Source of the DNA: Candidatus Dojkabacteria bacterium
GTDB taxonomy: Bacteria > Patescibacteriota > Dojkabacteria > SC72
Assembly: GCA_012511375.1 (NCBI GenBank)
Contig: JAAZGF010000003.1
Span: 1-5,834, forward strand
DNA: 5,834 nucleotides
Direction of reading: 5' to 3'
How positions within the stretch are numbered: position 1 is the first letter of the stretch; each line of letters begins with the position of its first letter. Below the pieces are notes generated by a model that was given only the letters and a program-made list of their open reading frames with translations, had not been told where the DNA came from and did not search any database. Shown here one piece after another: positions 5,782 through 5,834 of this stretch. Both the position numbers and the translations under genes were made by a program.

Positions 5782-5834
5782 GAGTAAGGGTATACAATTG
5801 TTATTTTAGATATAGTTTGATATACTTTTTGAGC

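Noticed and set aside
5782..5834. Possible terminator or promoter after the last gene (GTATAC, ACAATTGT, TATACTTTTT)
   Set aside because: The possible stem is only about 5 bp with a loop near 26 nt, no good -35 is spaced for TACAAT at 5793, and the window ends too soon to judge.
1..5834. TGA recoding (Gly or Trp) as in some CPR lineages, because no gene here ends in TGA
   Set aside because: All Gly and Trp codons in the genes are GGN and TGG, with no internal TGA; six stops without TGA is compatible with chance or simple bias.
1..5834. Mobile elements, CRISPR arrays, tRNA or rRNA genes, defence or toxin systems
   Set aside because: I saw no transposase, integrase, spaced direct repeats, cloverleaf or toxin-antitoxin-like pair on either strand.

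Overview
This AT-rich window looks like a fragment of a small-genome bacterium of the Candidate Phyla Radiation (Patescibacteria). The exact phylum cannot be fixed from sequence alone; Microgenomates, Dojkabacteria or a relative are guesses. The case rests on three things. The large secreted protein has the Gly-rich head, Cys-rich Ig-like modules and C-terminal module (YGSL.VGG, PPVT..I.WGI) that I associate with CPR surface proteins. The TsaD has the PGLA..LEVG variant I associate with that group. Genes are tightly packed, with overlaps of 8 and 20 bp and a 4-bp convergent gap. All six visible stop codons are TAA or TAG, and no in-frame TGA occurs inside a gene, so the standard bacterial code reads cleanly.

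Left part (1-2261, + strand): the C-terminal end of a protein with a bacterial SH3 domain runs in from outside the window. It overlaps by 20 bp a 654-aa exported protein that has a glycine-rich domain (about one third Gly) followed by three extracellular beta-type modules. Both appear to belong to the cell envelope.

Middle (2266-4423, - strand): a two-gene t6A operon converges on the surface-protein gene. The upstream gene is a TsaC-TsaE fusion: threonylcarbamoyl-AMP synthase joined to the P-loop ATPase that serves the TsaD complex. The downstream gene is tsaD. They overlap by 8 bp and tsaD has a strong Shine-Dalgarno sequence. Together they supply three of the four bacterial components for N6-threonylcarbamoyladenosine at tRNA position 37. 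TsaB is not in the window.

Right part (4424-5834, + strand): a 74-bp divergent intergenic region carries a symmetric GTATAAT/ATTATAC palindrome with a -10 hexamer on each strand, plus a second inverted repeat. It separates the t6A operon from a thioredoxin gene. Next comes a well-formed sigma-70-type promoter with a 12-bp palindrome inside its spacer. It drives a membrane-anchored protein that resembles the NodB/polysaccharide deacetylase fold but lacks the usual metal ligands. The last 53 bp hold nothing I can assign.

The most noteworthy items are the TsaC-TsaE fusion, the degenerate deacetylase-like protein and the two palindromic promoter regions. I see no mobile element, CRISPR array, RNA gene or defence system.
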